Shown one piece after another: positions 1-7,563 of a stretch of 64,000 bases of DNA (positions are counted from its first letter, which is position 1; each line of letters begins with the position of its first letter). The translations under genes were made by a program, and so were the position numbers. The notes beneath the pieces are model-generated. The model saw only the letters and a list, made by a program, of their open reading frames with translations, ran no database searches and was not told the origin of the DNA. Source of the stretch: Loktanella sp. D2R18 (GTDB taxonomy: Bacteria > Pseudomonadota > Alphaproteobacteria > Rhodobacterales > Rhodobacteraceae); the NCBI RefSeq assembly GCF_003318235.1, contig NZ_QOCG01000006.1:186001-250000 (forward strand). Reading direction: 5' to 3'.

Positions 1-47
1 TCGCTGAGATTGATAGCGCACATCGCGCCAATCCGATGCCTTATTAA

Positions 48-73
48 GTAGGGTGGATCAAGATCCACCCTAC
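48..73. repeat. Perfect 12-bp inverted repeat with AA loop
   Basis: GTAGGGTGGATC at 48-59 and its exact complement at 62-73 are separated by two bases. The transcript would form a very stable hairpin on either strand. It lies just downstream of the 3' end of the minus-strand GNAT gene, so it could end transcription or be a dispersed palindromic repeat. There is no clear T-run, so a classical terminator is not certain. Confidence 0.6.
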
Positions 74-82
74 GGGGTGGGC

Positions 83-526
83 CTAAAGGCTGATTTGAAA
101 CCTTGGCCCGGCTGTTGCTGTGATTTCATCCCACCCCATCGCCCGGTAGGCCTGTGCTGCACTTGCGTTGTTGGGCGCTGTGCCAATCGTCAACCGTATT
201 GCGCCGGTTGCTTGCGCGTGCGATTGGGCCGCTGCGATCAGCCTGCGACCGATGCCTTGGCTACGTCGCCCTGCGATGACAAACAGATGCAAGATGTCGA
301 TGCTATCGCCTGTATTCATGGGGCGCCAGTGGGTCACAAGGGTCGCAAAACCGACAGGCCTGTCACCGTCACGTGCGATGAGCCCAATCAGAGGGCCATC
401 AATGAATTGCGCGTGAACATCCGCATCCCCACGCGCGCATGTGTCGCCGTGATGCGCGCAAAGCGCGTAAATCATGTCCCGAAGATCGGGGATATCGGTT
501 GGTGTGACGTTTGTGATCGTGATCAT
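83..526 (-). CDS. GNAT family N-acetyltransferase
   Basis: This 147-residue protein has the single-domain GNAT layout. The acetyl-CoA pyrophosphate loop is visible as RSQGIGRRL (about residues 89-97), and a C-terminal segment NNASAAQAYRAMGW matches the family's last helix and strand. It should transfer an acetyl group from acetyl-CoA to an amine; the substrate cannot be read from sequence. The ATG start at 526 leaves the usual N-terminal strand (TITNVTPTDIPDL) intact. It is transcribed alone, away from the lipocalin gene. A large plus-strand ORF over the same bases is a shadow. Confidence 0.85.
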   Translation of the reverse strand: MITITNVTPTDIPDLRDMIYALCAHHGDTCARGDADVHAQFIDGPLIGLIARDGDRPVGFATLVTHWRPMNTGDSIDILHLFVIAGRRSQGIGRRLIAAAQSHAQATGAIRLTIGTAPNNASAAQAYRAMGWDEITATAGPRFQISL

Positions 527-826
527 TGGGGTTTTCCTTTGCTGTGCCGCAAAGGGACAAGATTACCTGACGCCCTTTGCGGGCGTATCGGTGTCTATAT
601 CAAAAAAGATCCGGTCGCCGCGAAATGGGGCCGGGGTAATAGGGTGCTGCGATGTGCATTCCGTTGTTCATTGCCTAGGCTTGCCTGAAAGCGGGGCGCG
701 CTGTCAACAATAGCATCTTGTCGTCACCCGGTTTTTGCGAGACTGTCTGCAAAATGATCGTTCGGAGCCTAGAATGCCGTTTAGAACCAACAGCGAAGAT
801 TTCGGCACCCGCCACCGGATGACACG
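527..826. other. Intergenic region between divergent genes, with an inverted repeat
   Basis: This 300-base stretch separates the divergent GNAT and lipocalin genes and has no convincing gene. The only structure seen is a 10-bp inverted repeat, CCGCAAAGGG at 547-556 and its complement at 573-582, with a 16-base gap. It lies just upstream of the GNAT start and could be an operator or leader hairpin. Promoters for both genes must lie here, but none stands out. Confidence 0.45.
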
Positions 827-1342
827 ATGAGAGCGCTGGCGCTGATGCTTGCCTTGGCAAGCTGCACCGTTTCCCATTCTTACCGGGATACCAACGCACC
901 AATTTCATCCAAGGCGTTTTTTGAACCCGCGCGCTATGCTGGGCGATGGCATGAGGTCGCGCGCTTTCCTGTGCCGTTTCAAAAAGACTGTGCGCGGGCG
1001 ACGGCGGATTATGGTTTGCAAAGTGATGGTAGCCTGTCGGTGCTGAATATTTGCCGAAATTCTGACGGGTCGGAACGATCGCGGATCACAGGCAATGCCG
1101 ATATTGTCGGGCCGGGGCGTTTGGCCCTGCGTTTTGATGGTGTGCCGTTTGTTGTGGCGGATTATTGGGTGCTTTGGACGGACGAAAGTTACCGCACCGC
1201 CGTGGTCGGCAGCCCAAATGGCACGTCGGGCTGGATTTTGAACCGCGATCCTGAGATACCCGCTGATAGGTTACGCGCTGCGCGTGAAATATTGGAATTT
1301 AATGGCTATGATATTAGCCAACTGATGGAGATTTCCCCATGA
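827..1342 (+). CDS. Lipocalin family lipoprotein (Blc-like)
   Basis: This 171-residue protein starts with a lipoprotein signal ending in LALASC, so Cys13 is the likely lipidated residue. The lipocalin GxW signature appears as YAGRWHEVARFP near residues 37-48, and a second conserved run, YWVLWTDESY, sits near 122. Bacterial lipocalins of this type (Blc) are outer-membrane anchored and bind fatty acids or lysophospholipids, usually under envelope stress. The stop codon overlaps the ATG of the next small lipoprotein gene (ATGA), which suggests co-translation. Ligand and stress response are inferred from the family. Confidence 0.85.
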   Translation: MRALALMLALASCTVSHSYRDTNAPISSKAFFEPARYAGRWHEVARFPVPFQKDCARATADYGLQSDGSLSVLNICRNSDGSERSRITGNADIVGPGRLALRFDGVPFVVADYWVLWTDESYRTAVVGSPNGTSGWILNRDPEIPADRLRAAREILEFNGYDISQLMEISP

Positions 1343-1584
1343 AAAAGCTTGTTTTGGGATGTGTGATGTTTTTGGGCGCCTGTGAAACCGGCGGCGCGAT
1401 GGGCGGAAGCCCCGGCATGCAAGAGCATCTGGTGATCGGGAATCGCATGACATTCGAACAATGTCGTGCCCGCGGTGGTCTGATCATCCGTGACCAAGGC
1501 AGTCCGATGGTCGCCTGTGATCCGTCTGTGCGCGGCGAACCTGTGCCTGCGGATGAATTTAGTCACCCAACTGTGCAGGGTTAA
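1339..1584 (+). CDS. Small predicted lipoprotein, unknown function
   Basis: This 81-residue protein has a lipoprotein signal peptide (MKKLVLGCVMFLGAC), with Cys15 as the predicted lipidation site. The mature part has two cysteines (EQCRARGG and VACDPS) that could form a disulfide in the periplasm. It starts inside the stop codon of the lipocalin gene, so the two are almost certainly one transcript. I do not recognise a domain. The shared operon suggests an accessory envelope role, but nothing in the sequence shows what it does. Confidence 0.7.
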   Translation: MKKLVLGCVMFLGACETGGAMGGSPGMQEHLVIGNRMTFEQCRARGGLIIRDQGSPMVACDPSVRGEPVPADEFSHPTVQG

Positions 1585-1602
1585 TGCGCAGTTAGCCGGC
1601 TG

Positions 1603-2505
1603 ATGGAGCTCTGGGTCCCGATCACGCTGGTTGCGGCGACCGCGCAGGCGTTGCGGTTTATGCTGCAAAAACATCTGCGCGGGATGCAGCTTTCTACGGC
1701 GGGCGCGACCTTTGCGCGGTTTATCTATTCTTCGCCTTTGGTCATGGTGATCGCGGTGATTTATGCACGCACGTCCGGGCAGGGTGTGCCGCAAGTGCCC
1801 AAAGCGTTCTGGCCCTATGCAATTGCCGGGGGCGCGTCACAGGTATTGGCAACCATGTGCGTCGTGGCCTTGTTCAGTCACCGCAATTTTGCAGTCGGGA
1901 TAACGTTTAAGAAAACCGAAGTCCTGCTGAGCGCGCTGATTGGCTTTGTGGTCTTGGGCGATGCGATCACCGGATGGGCGATTTGCGCGATGCTTATCGG
2001 GCTAATAGGCGTGGTCTTACTTTCTGATCCACCCAATGCAACAGGGGCCTGGCACCAACGGATTTTCAACAAGGCAACGGCATTGGGGCTAGGCGCCGGG
2101 CTGCTGTTCGGCGTGTCTGGCAATGGATATCGTGGCGCGTCGCTGTCATTGGATGCGGGCGATGTATTCTATCGCGCCATCGTGACTTTGGCGATCGTGA
2201 CGGCGTTGCAGACGGTCACGATGGCGATCTGGCTTGCCTGGCGCGAACGCGGTGAAATAACCCGCGTGTTTCGGGCGTGGCGGGTGGCCGGGTTGGTTGG
2301 GCTGACCAGCATGGTGGGATCAATCTGCTGGTTCAATGCCTATACGCTGCAAACGGCGGCTTATGTGAACGCGCTGGGGCAGGTAGAACTGCTTTTGTCG
2401 CTGGCCATCGGGTCGCTTGCCTTTGGCGAAAAAATATCACGGCGCGAATGGCAGGGGATCGTATTCTTGGGGATAAGCATCTTGGTTCTGGTCTTGGTTG
2501 CTTAA
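1603..2505 (+). CDS. DMT superfamily transporter (EamA-like permease)
   Basis: This 300-residue, very hydrophobic protein is predicted to have about ten membrane helices in two homologous halves, as in EamA/DMT permeases. The motifs LGDAITGWAICAMLIG in the first half and FGEKISRREWQGIVFLG in the second are the usual end-of-half signatures. Members export or import small metabolites; the substrate is unknown here. It follows the small lipoprotein after 18 bases and may be part of that transcript. Its stop codon overlaps the stop of the convergent Nudix gene by four bases. Confidence 0.85.
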   Translation: MELWVPITLVAATAQALRFMLQKHLRGMQLSTAGATFARFIYSSPLVMVIAVIYARTSGQGVPQVPKAFWPYAIAGGASQVLATMCVVALFSHRNFAVGITFKKTEVLLSALIGFVVLGDAITGWAICAMLIGLIGVVLLSDPPNATGAWHQRIFNKATALGLGAGLLFGVSGNGYRGASLSLDAGDVFYRAIVTLAIVTALQTVTMAIWLAWRERGEITRVFRAWRVAGLVGLTSMVGSICWFNAYTLQTAAYVNALGQVELLLSLAIGSLAFGEKISRREWQGIVFLGISILVLVLVA

Positions 2506-3176
2506 AGTAAAGGTTTCCCACCTAAACGGCTGACCAATCTTGCCTCGTCATTGTTGCGAAAGAAAGGGACGGTTGCAGCGCGCTCTCCCGATGCGATTTG
2601 CGCGTTGAGTTCGGCCAGTACGACTTGGGTGATAAAGGGCAGATCGAACTTGCGCGCTTGGTGCAATGGTACCCATTGAAGATGGGCAAGCTCGTCCTCG
2701 GCATTGCTGAAATCATCAAGATCGGTGGTCAGCGCATCCGCGTCGGCCAAGAAAAACCGCGCGTCAAATCGGCGTGGGCGGCCCGGCGGGGTGATGGCGC
2801 GAAACAAAAATTGCAGCGCAGAACCGTTGGGTTGATGCCCTGATGCGGCAAACCCGCGCCAGCCTTTTGGGGCGTCTGCCCACTCGGCGCGCTGACCTAA
2901 GATATGTCCGGTTTCTTCCCAAAGCTCGCGGATCGCTGCTGCGGCGAGCGACGCAGGCGCGCGCGCGCTGTCTTGGGCAAGCCGGGCGGCTTCCGTTTGC
3001 GGCAATGTGACGGGGACCTGCGCGTCTACGGGATCAACAGCGCCGCCGGGGAAAACAAATTTACCGGGCATAAATGCCGCTGACGCGCCGCGTTGGCCCA
3101 TCAGCACAGATGGCGTGGTGCGCGCGTCGCGCAGCACAACAATCGTGGCCGCATCGCGGATGCTGATTTTATCCAT
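2502..3176 (-). CDS. Nudix hydrolase
   Basis: This is a 224-residue Nudix hydrolase, cleaving a nucleoside diphosphate linked to another group. The core Nudix box is seen as RELWEETG within a run beginning LAAAAIRELWEE, with a GGAVD strand before it. The reading frame is open upstream to 3353, but that part lies inside the DUF983 gene and is not family-like. The ATG at 3176 gives the normal N-terminus (MDKISIRDAATIVVL) 23 bases after the DUF983 stop, so the two genes are probably co-transcribed. Substrate unknown; the ~220-residue size resembles CoA or ADP-ribose pyrophosphatase relatives. Confidence 0.85.
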   Translation of the reverse strand: MDKISIRDAATIVVLRDARTTPSVLMGQRGASAAFMPGKFVFPGGAVDPVDAQVPVTLPQTEAARLAQDSARAPASLAAAAIRELWEETGHILGQRAEWADAPKGWRGFAASGHQPNGSALQFLFRAITPPGRPRRFDARFFLADADALTTDLDDFSNAEDELAHLQWVPLHQARKFDLPFITQVVLAELNAQIASGERAATVPFFRNNDEARLVSRLGGKPLL

Positions 3177-3199
3177 CTTATCCCCGTTTGGCCGGGGGC

Positions 3200-3589
3200 T
3201 TAGCCATCTTGTCCAAACCCATGCATGCGGCGTGCCCATTGAATTGCCACGATCATGCCTTTGAGCCGGGGCAAAAGAAAGAGCGACAAAGCCACGGAGC
3301 CTACGGAAAGCGTGGTGGCCATTACCATTGGGCTGGGTTCCCACATGACCCACATAAAGTGGATCGCAAAGCCGATGATATGTGCGACCAACAAAATTGT
3401 CAGATAGGCGGGGCCGTCGTCCGCGCGGTGGTGGCTCAAGGTTTCATTGCAAGCTGGGCAATGGTCGACGACCTTTAGATAGCCGTCGAATATACTGGCT
3501 TCACCACAGTTGGGGCATTTACAGCGCAGCCCGCGCAGAATTGCAGGTTTGGTTGGGCGTTCCGTCGGGAAAGTATGTGCGTCAGACAT
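3200..3589 (-). CDS. DUF983 family membrane protein
   Basis: This 129-residue protein has an N-terminal zinc ribbon (CKCPNCGE near residue 24 and CPACNETL near 45) followed by two membrane helices (about 61-79 and 86-106). This is the exact plan of the DUF983 family, common in alphaproteobacteria and often found near Nudix genes or cytochrome oxidase assembly genes. Function is unknown. It is upstream of the Nudix gene on the same strand with a 23-base gap, so the pair looks like an operon. Confidence 0.85.
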   Translation of the reverse strand: MSDAHTFPTERPTKPAILRGLRCKCPNCGEASIFDGYLKVVDHCPACNETLSHHRADDGPAYLTILLVAHIIGFAIHFMWVMWEPSPMVMATTLSVGSVALSLFLLPRLKGMIVAIQWARRMHGFGQDG

Positions 3590-3789
3590 CGGGGGTTGCT
3601 CCAGGGTTTCAGCAATTACATCGCCTATTCACGCCGCTTTGAAAAGGGGGAGAGGGCGGGTTGCGGCGCCGTGTCACGTAGCCCCAAAAGAGATTTCCGG
3701 TGGTCTTGCGACGGAAATGATCTGGGTCTGCGTTGAAGAAGGGTCTGCGGCTAAGAACAGTCGCACTAAACCTTAAGTGAGGAATGAAA

Positions 3790-4281
3790 ATGAAAAAGAC
3801 TATTTTGATGGCAGTACTTCTTTCAGGCGTCGTGATGACTGCAGGCGCGGTTTCGGCACAGCCGGAACAACGTGAACGCCCAGATTTTGCGACACTCGAC
3901 ATTGATGGCGATGGTGCGCTGACAATGGAAGAACTGCAAGCACGCGGCGAAGCGCGCTTTGCAGAGGCTGACACGGACGGCGACGGCGCATTGAGCGCTG
4001 AAGAGCTGACCGCCCAAGCGAACGCACGCTCTGAAGAACGCGTGGCCCGTATGATCGAACGTATGGATGAGAACGAAGATGGTCTTATCCAAGCCGACGA
4101 AATGAACCCCCGTGGCGGTGAACGCCGCGAAGGTAACATGGAGCGGATGTTCGAGCGTGTGGACACCGACGAAGATGGCACAATTAGCGCGGAAGAATTC
4201 GAAGCTGCGCAAGAAAAGATGCAAGAACGCGGTGAACGTCGCCAAGGTCATGGCGAAGGCCATGGTCGCGACAACAACTAA
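3790..4281 (+). CDS. Secreted EF-hand calcium-binding protein
   Basis: This 163-residue protein has a Sec signal peptide (KKTILMAVLLSGVVMTAGAVSA) and four EF-hand loops: DIDGDGALTMEE, DTDGDGALSAEE, DENEDGLIQADE and DTDEDGTISAEE. Each loop keeps the Asp/Asn ligands and a Glu or Asp at position 12, so calcium binding in the periplasm is likely. The ATG at 3790 is preferred to the one at 3784, because GAGG at 3778-3781 is too close to the first and well placed for the second. The gene ends 74 bases before an ECF sigma gene, with a hairpin between them. A role as sigma target or calcium buffer is inference. Confidence 0.85.
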   Translation: MKKTILMAVLLSGVVMTAGAVSAQPEQRERPDFATLDIDGDGALTMEELQARGEARFAEADTDGDGALSAEELTAQANARSEERVARMIERMDENEDGLIQADEMNPRGGERREGNMERMFERVDTDEDGTISAEEFEAAQEKMQERGERRQGHGEGHGRDNN

Positions 4282-4291
4282 ATCAAATGCT

Positions 4292-4318
4292 TTGGCGGGG
4301 GGGGCTTCTCCTCGCCAA
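4292..4318 (+). promoter_or_regulatory. Intercistronic hairpin between EF-hand and sigma genes
   Basis: TTGGCGGGG at 4292-4300 can pair with CCTCGCCAA at 4310-4318 (one G-U pair), with a 9-base G-rich loop. No T-run follows, so it is more likely a partial attenuator or an mRNA 3'-end stabiliser than a full terminator. It could explain higher expression of the EF-hand gene than of the sigma gene. Confidence 0.45.
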
Positions 4319-4355
4319 TTGCGAAGCGCTGTAAATATCGGTAGCACTACACTTC

Positions 4356-4943
4356 ATGAACGCGATGCCCGACCTTTTTGCTGGCGCCCCCGACGAGGCG
4401 CTACTGATTGCATTTGCCAATGGCGATGCACAGGCCGCGCAGGCGTTGACCGAACGGTTATTGCCAAGGGTTCTGGCGCAAGCGACGCGGATGCTAGCCA
4501 TTCAGGCCGAGGCCGAAGAGGTTGCGCAAGAAGCGATGATCCGCTTGTGGAAACAGGCACCCGATTGGCGGCAAGGCGAAGCACAGGTCAGCACATGGCT
4601 TTACCGCGTTGTGTCAAACCTTTGCACCGATATTTTGCGTAAACGGCGCGGTGGGGTCTCGCTTGATCAGATCGCCGAACCAACAGATGGCGCACCAAGC
4701 GTGGTGCAGAAAATGCAAACGAACGCGCGGATGCAGGCGCTGTCAGACGCGCTCGCGGCTTTGCCCGAACGTCAGGCACAGGCCGTATCCTTGCGGCATC
4801 TCGAGGGGCTGTCCAACCCTGAGATCGCGGAAATTATGGACACAAATGTGCGGTCAGTCGAAAGCCTGACAGCACGCGGGAAACGGGCGCTGGCTGCAAT
4901 CATGGCCGGGCGCAAGGCAGAACTGGGGTATGATGATGACTGA
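4356..4943 (+). CDS. ECF-type RNA polymerase sigma factor
   Basis: This 195-residue protein has sigma region 2 (residues about 28-92; QEAMIRLWKQAPDWRQGEA and TWLYRVVSNLCTDILRKRR) and region 4 (about 125-175; LPERQAQAVSLRHLEGLSNPEIAEIM), with no region 1 or 3. It directs core RNA polymerase to a small regulon. The end of the gene overlaps the start of a one-helix membrane protein gene, followed by a CnrX-like periplasmic protein. This order is like the cobalt/nickel system cnrH-cnrY-cnrX, so the sigma is probably held inactive at the membrane until a periplasmic signal arrives. Confidence 0.9.
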   Translation: MNAMPDLFAGAPDEALLIAFANGDAQAAQALTERLLPRVLAQATRMLAIQAEAEEVAQEAMIRLWKQAPDWRQGEAQVSTWLYRVVSNLCTDILRKRRGGVSLDQIAEPTDGAPSVVQKMQTNARMQALSDALAALPERQAQAVSLRHLEGLSNPEIAEIMDTNVRSVESLTARGKRALAAIMAGRKAELGYDDD

Positions 4944-5286
4944 TCTAAACGACGACATCCTAGAAGATATTTTTGCGCAGGCCCGTGCCGTTGCACCGGT
5001 CCCGTCAGATGATTTGATCGCGCGGGTGATGGCCGGGGCTACGGTGCCGCAAGCGGTACCACAACCCGCGCCGCGCCGCAGTCTGGGTCAGCAAGTGCTT
5101 GATCTCTTAGGTGGTTGGACGGCAGTCAGTGGACTGGTCACTGCGACCTGCGCAGGGGTTTGGATCGGGGTTGCACCGCCTGCTTCGGTTGAAAACTATA
5201 CCGCAACGTATTTCGGCGATGAAATCAACGTCAGTATATTTAGCGAGGATGCGATTTTCGCGACAGGAGATTTTTTTGATGGCTGA
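4930..5286 (+). CDS. Small single-helix membrane protein, candidate anti-sigma factor
   Basis: This 118-residue protein has an acidic N-terminal cytoplasmic part (about 1-58), one membrane helix (about 61-82) and a short periplasmic tail. This plan is like CnrY-type anti-sigma factors, and its position between an ECF sigma gene and a metal-sensor-like gene supports that. No conserved zinc-binding anti-sigma domain is visible, so the role is inferred from context. Three ATGs in a row are possible (4930, 4933, 4936); GGGG at 4925-4928 fits the last best. It overlaps the sigma gene by up to 14 bases and the next gene by 8. Confidence 0.65.
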   Translation: MMMTDLNDDILEDIFAQARAVAPVPSDDLIARVMAGATVPQAVPQPAPRRSLGQQVLDLLGGWTAVSGLVTATCAGVWIGVAPPASVENYTATYFGDEINVSIFSEDAIFATGDFFDG

Positions 5287-5752
5287 TGAAAAGACAAAAA
5301 ACGGGCGTGTTTTGCGCATCGTGCTGGTGGTTTCATTGGCGCTGAACCTTGCTGTGGTGGGGCTTGTTGCCGGGTCATTTGCCTCTGGCAGGGTTGGGGA
5401 TGGACCTCCTCGTAGCTTTGATCTTGGGCTTGGCCCGATGTCACGCGCATTGGCGCCAGAAGATCGGCGCGAAATCGGTACCGCGTTGCGCCACGCGCGC
5501 CCTATGGGTGAATATAACCCGCGGCGGCAAGTCACATTGATGATCGCGACCTTGCGCGCGACGCCTTTTGACCCGGAAGCTTTGCGTGATCTGATTGTCG
5601 AGCAAGCCGAGCACGGCACGCAGATTCAAAACGTGGCCCAAGATGTCGTGATCGATCACATCACAACGATGTCCGACGAAAGCCGCGTTGCTTTTGCGGA
5701 TAGGTTGCAGGACGAACTGACCAAAGTGCGCCCACGGCCAGAGCGGAATTAA
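5279..5752 (+). CDS. Periplasmic heavy-metal-resistance/sensor protein (CnrX/Metal_resist-like)
   Basis: This 157-residue protein has an N-terminal membrane anchor (VLRIVLVVSLALNLAVVGL, about 11-29) and a helical periplasmic domain resembling the Metal_resist family (CnrX, ZraP, CpxP relatives). Arg-rich helices and scattered His/Met residues (RHARPM, EQAEHG, IDHITTM) could bind ligands, but the CnrX site cannot be assigned confidently. The ATG at 5279 overlaps the previous stop by eight bases; the longer frame from 5111 is a shadow of that gene. It is the likely signal-sensing part of the sigma/anti-sigma unit. The true signal (metal, misfolded protein, calcium) is unknown. Confidence 0.75.
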   Translation: MADEKTKNGRVLRIVLVVSLALNLAVVGLVAGSFASGRVGDGPPRSFDLGLGPMSRALAPEDRREIGTALRHARPMGEYNPRRQVTLMIATLRATPFDPEALRDLIVEQAEHGTQIQNVAQDVVIDHITTMSDESRVAFADRLQDELTKVRPRPERN

Positions 5753-7131
5753 CTTGCCATTGCGACCTGATCACGCCCAGCGGACTTCGCTGCGTACAGT
5801 GCGGCATCTGCTTGCGCGCAGATGGTTTCTGCGCGTGGGTTTTTTGTTTGCTTCGCGCGGCTAATCGCGACGCCAACCGAAATAGTGACAGGTAACGGAG
5901 GGTGTGCTTCGCCGATGTCGAATGGCGTGCTGTTGATAAGGGAAAGAATCCTATTTGCGGTCATTTGTGCTTGGGCGGCTGTGGTGTCTGGCAATGCGAC
6001 AAGAAATTCTTCGCCGCCCACACGCGCCAGCATATCAACCGCGCGGATATTATCTTTTATCCGCTTTGCCAATTGTTTAAGCACCTTGTCACCCGCGGCA
6101 TGGCCATAGGTGTCGTTGATGGATTTAAAGTGATCAATATCGACCATCATCACCGCCATAGCGTCCCCAGACATCTGCGCGTGTTGCGCCATGCGCGCCA
6201 AATGCGGGTCAACGTAGCGCCGATTAAAAAGCCCTGTTAGCGGATCGGTCACGGCGGCTTGCAAGCCGTCACGCACCGTATCGCGCAATCGGTCATGCAA
6301 CCGTTTGCGTTTGATCAGTTTGCGCGCCCGCAAAACGATTTCATCAGCGGATGCAGAGACGATCACAACGTCATCAGCACCCAAATCCAAGAACATCGCA
6401 GCCATATCAGGCGCGTCGTCAGGCACGACAATAAGCTGCGTTGATTGACGGGTGTCTGGACGGGCCCGCAAATCGGACACGAGCCCGAAAAAACGCGCCG
6501 GGGCCGTCATATGGGCACTTGCGTCAATGACATAAAGCGCATGTGAAGGCTGTGTCTTGCTGGTGCGCAGCGCTTGGTCGGGATCCATAGCACGTACAAC
6601 ATGGCCCAAACAATGGGTCAATGCCGCCAAAAGCGCGCCATCAGGCTGTTGGGTCGCTGACAAAAGCGCGACATTTGCCGCAGTCTCAAAGGGAGTGGTC
6701 GCCTCTTCAAAGCCAAGGGCGCTGCTGGTCCCTTCGCGCAGATGCAATTCTTGATGGGTGCTGTGAACCCGTAGCAAGCTGCGGATGCGTGCCAGCAGAA
6801 GCCCGTCATTTACCGGGCGCGGCATGACATCATCGGCTCCGGCATTAAGCGCTGCGAACCGGGCTTGGCTTGAGTCGGTGACCCCGATTGCGATGATCGT
6901 GATGTTTTGCGTGTCCGGATTTGATTTCAGGGAGCGGCAATAGCTTTCTAGATCCAACGCGGGGTTGCCAAAGCTGGCCAGTATGAGATCGGGGCGGTGT
7001 TTGAGGATATGGGCATCTGCTTCGGCGCGGCTTGCACAGGTGTTTACGCGAAACTGCGCGGCGGACATTTTAACCTTCATCACAATACGATTGGTCGCAA
7101 CAGAATCGATGATCAATATACGTCCCGGCAT
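5749..7131 (-). CDS. PleD-like diguanylate cyclase with degenerate receiver domains
   Basis: This 460-residue protein has PleD architecture: receiver 1 (about 1-120), receiver-like 2 (about 150-270) and a GGDEF domain (about 295-460). The cyclase motif GGEEF is at about 372, and the inhibitory site RAVD precedes it, so c-di-GMP synthesis with product inhibition is expected. However, the residue matching PleD Asp53 is Ser (DLILASFG), and the acidic pair is IDS rather than DD. Activation by phosphorylation is therefore doubtful. The ATG at 7131 gives the PleD-like start MPGRILIIDS. It converges by four bases with the CnrX-like gene and is divergent from DUF3572. Confidence 0.85.
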   Translation of the reverse strand: MPGRILIIDSVATNRIVMKVKMSAAQFRVNTCASRAEADAHILKHRPDLILASFGNPALDLESYCRSLKSNPDTQNITIIAIGVTDSSQARFAALNAGADDVMPRPVNDGLLLARIRSLLRVHSTHQELHLREGTSSALGFEEATTPFETAANVALLSATQQPDGALLAALTHCLGHVVRAMDPDQALRTSKTQPSHALYVIDASAHMTAPARFFGLVSDLRARPDTRQSTQLIVVPDDAPDMAAMFLDLGADDVVIVSASADEIVLRARKLIKRKRLHDRLRDTVRDGLQAAVTDPLTGLFNRRYVDPHLARMAQHAQMSGDAMAVMMVDIDHFKSINDTYGHAAGDKVLKQLAKRIKDNIRAVDMLARVGGEEFLVALPDTTAAQAQMTANRILSLINSTPFDIGEAHPPLPVTISVGVAISRAKQTKNPRAETICAQADAALYAAKSAGRDQVAMAS

Positions 7132-7221
7132 TTTCAAACCCTCCATGAGGTCGCCCATTTCATGCAGACAATTTGAACGGTATTGGTTAAGAAACAGTTT
7201 CTGTAGAATTAAGGATTGTAG

Positions 7222-7500
7222 ATGGATCACGAACAGGCACAGGTCATCGCATTACAGGCATTGGCATGGTTGGTTGGCAATGATGAACTTTGCCCAGTGT
7301 TCTTGGGCGCAACAGGCGGGTCCGTTGATGATCTACGCGCCCGCGCAGGCGATCCTGCGTTTTTGGCAGCGGTGTTGGAATTCATCACAATGGATGATGC
7401 TTGGGTCGTGGCCTTTTGCGATAGTGTTGATTTGGCTTATGAAAAACCGCTGCACGCACGTTATGCACTGCCGGGCGCCGAGGCCGTGCATTGGACTTAG
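7222..7500 (+). CDS. DUF3572 family protein
   Basis: This 92-residue protein matches the alphaproteobacterial DUF3572 family, with the conserved run ALQALAWLVGND near residues 10-22 and an acidic helical middle (FLAAVLEFITMDDAWVVAF). It is soluble, all-helical and of unknown function. The family is commonly found next to pleD-like genes, as here, where it is transcribed away from the cyclase gene from a shared short promoter region. The neighbour pairing suggests a link to cell-cycle or c-di-GMP control, but that is only inference. Confidence 0.85.
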   Translation: MDHEQAQVIALQALAWLVGNDELCPVFLGATGGSVDDLRARAGDPAFLAAVLEFITMDDAWVVAFCDSVDLAYEKPLHARYALPGAEAVHWT

Positions 7501-7563
7501 TCCCCGATTGACTTTACCTTCTGGCCAAGGTGATGTGGCGGAAATTACCCAAAGAGGCTGCAC

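Noticed and set aside
53-688. 211-codon plus-strand frame over the GNAT gene
   Set aside because: It is antisense to a clear GNAT protein, has Cys/Arg-rich random-like sequence and no domain.
3177-3353. Extended N-terminus of the Nudix protein
   Set aside because: This part lies inside the DUF983 gene, is not Nudix-like, and ATG 3176 gives a normal start.
4930-5286. Annotation as dihydroorotate dehydrogenase, sometimes given to such small proteins
   Set aside because: 118 residues with one membrane helix and no flavin-binding barrel cannot be that enzyme; context favours an anti-sigma role.
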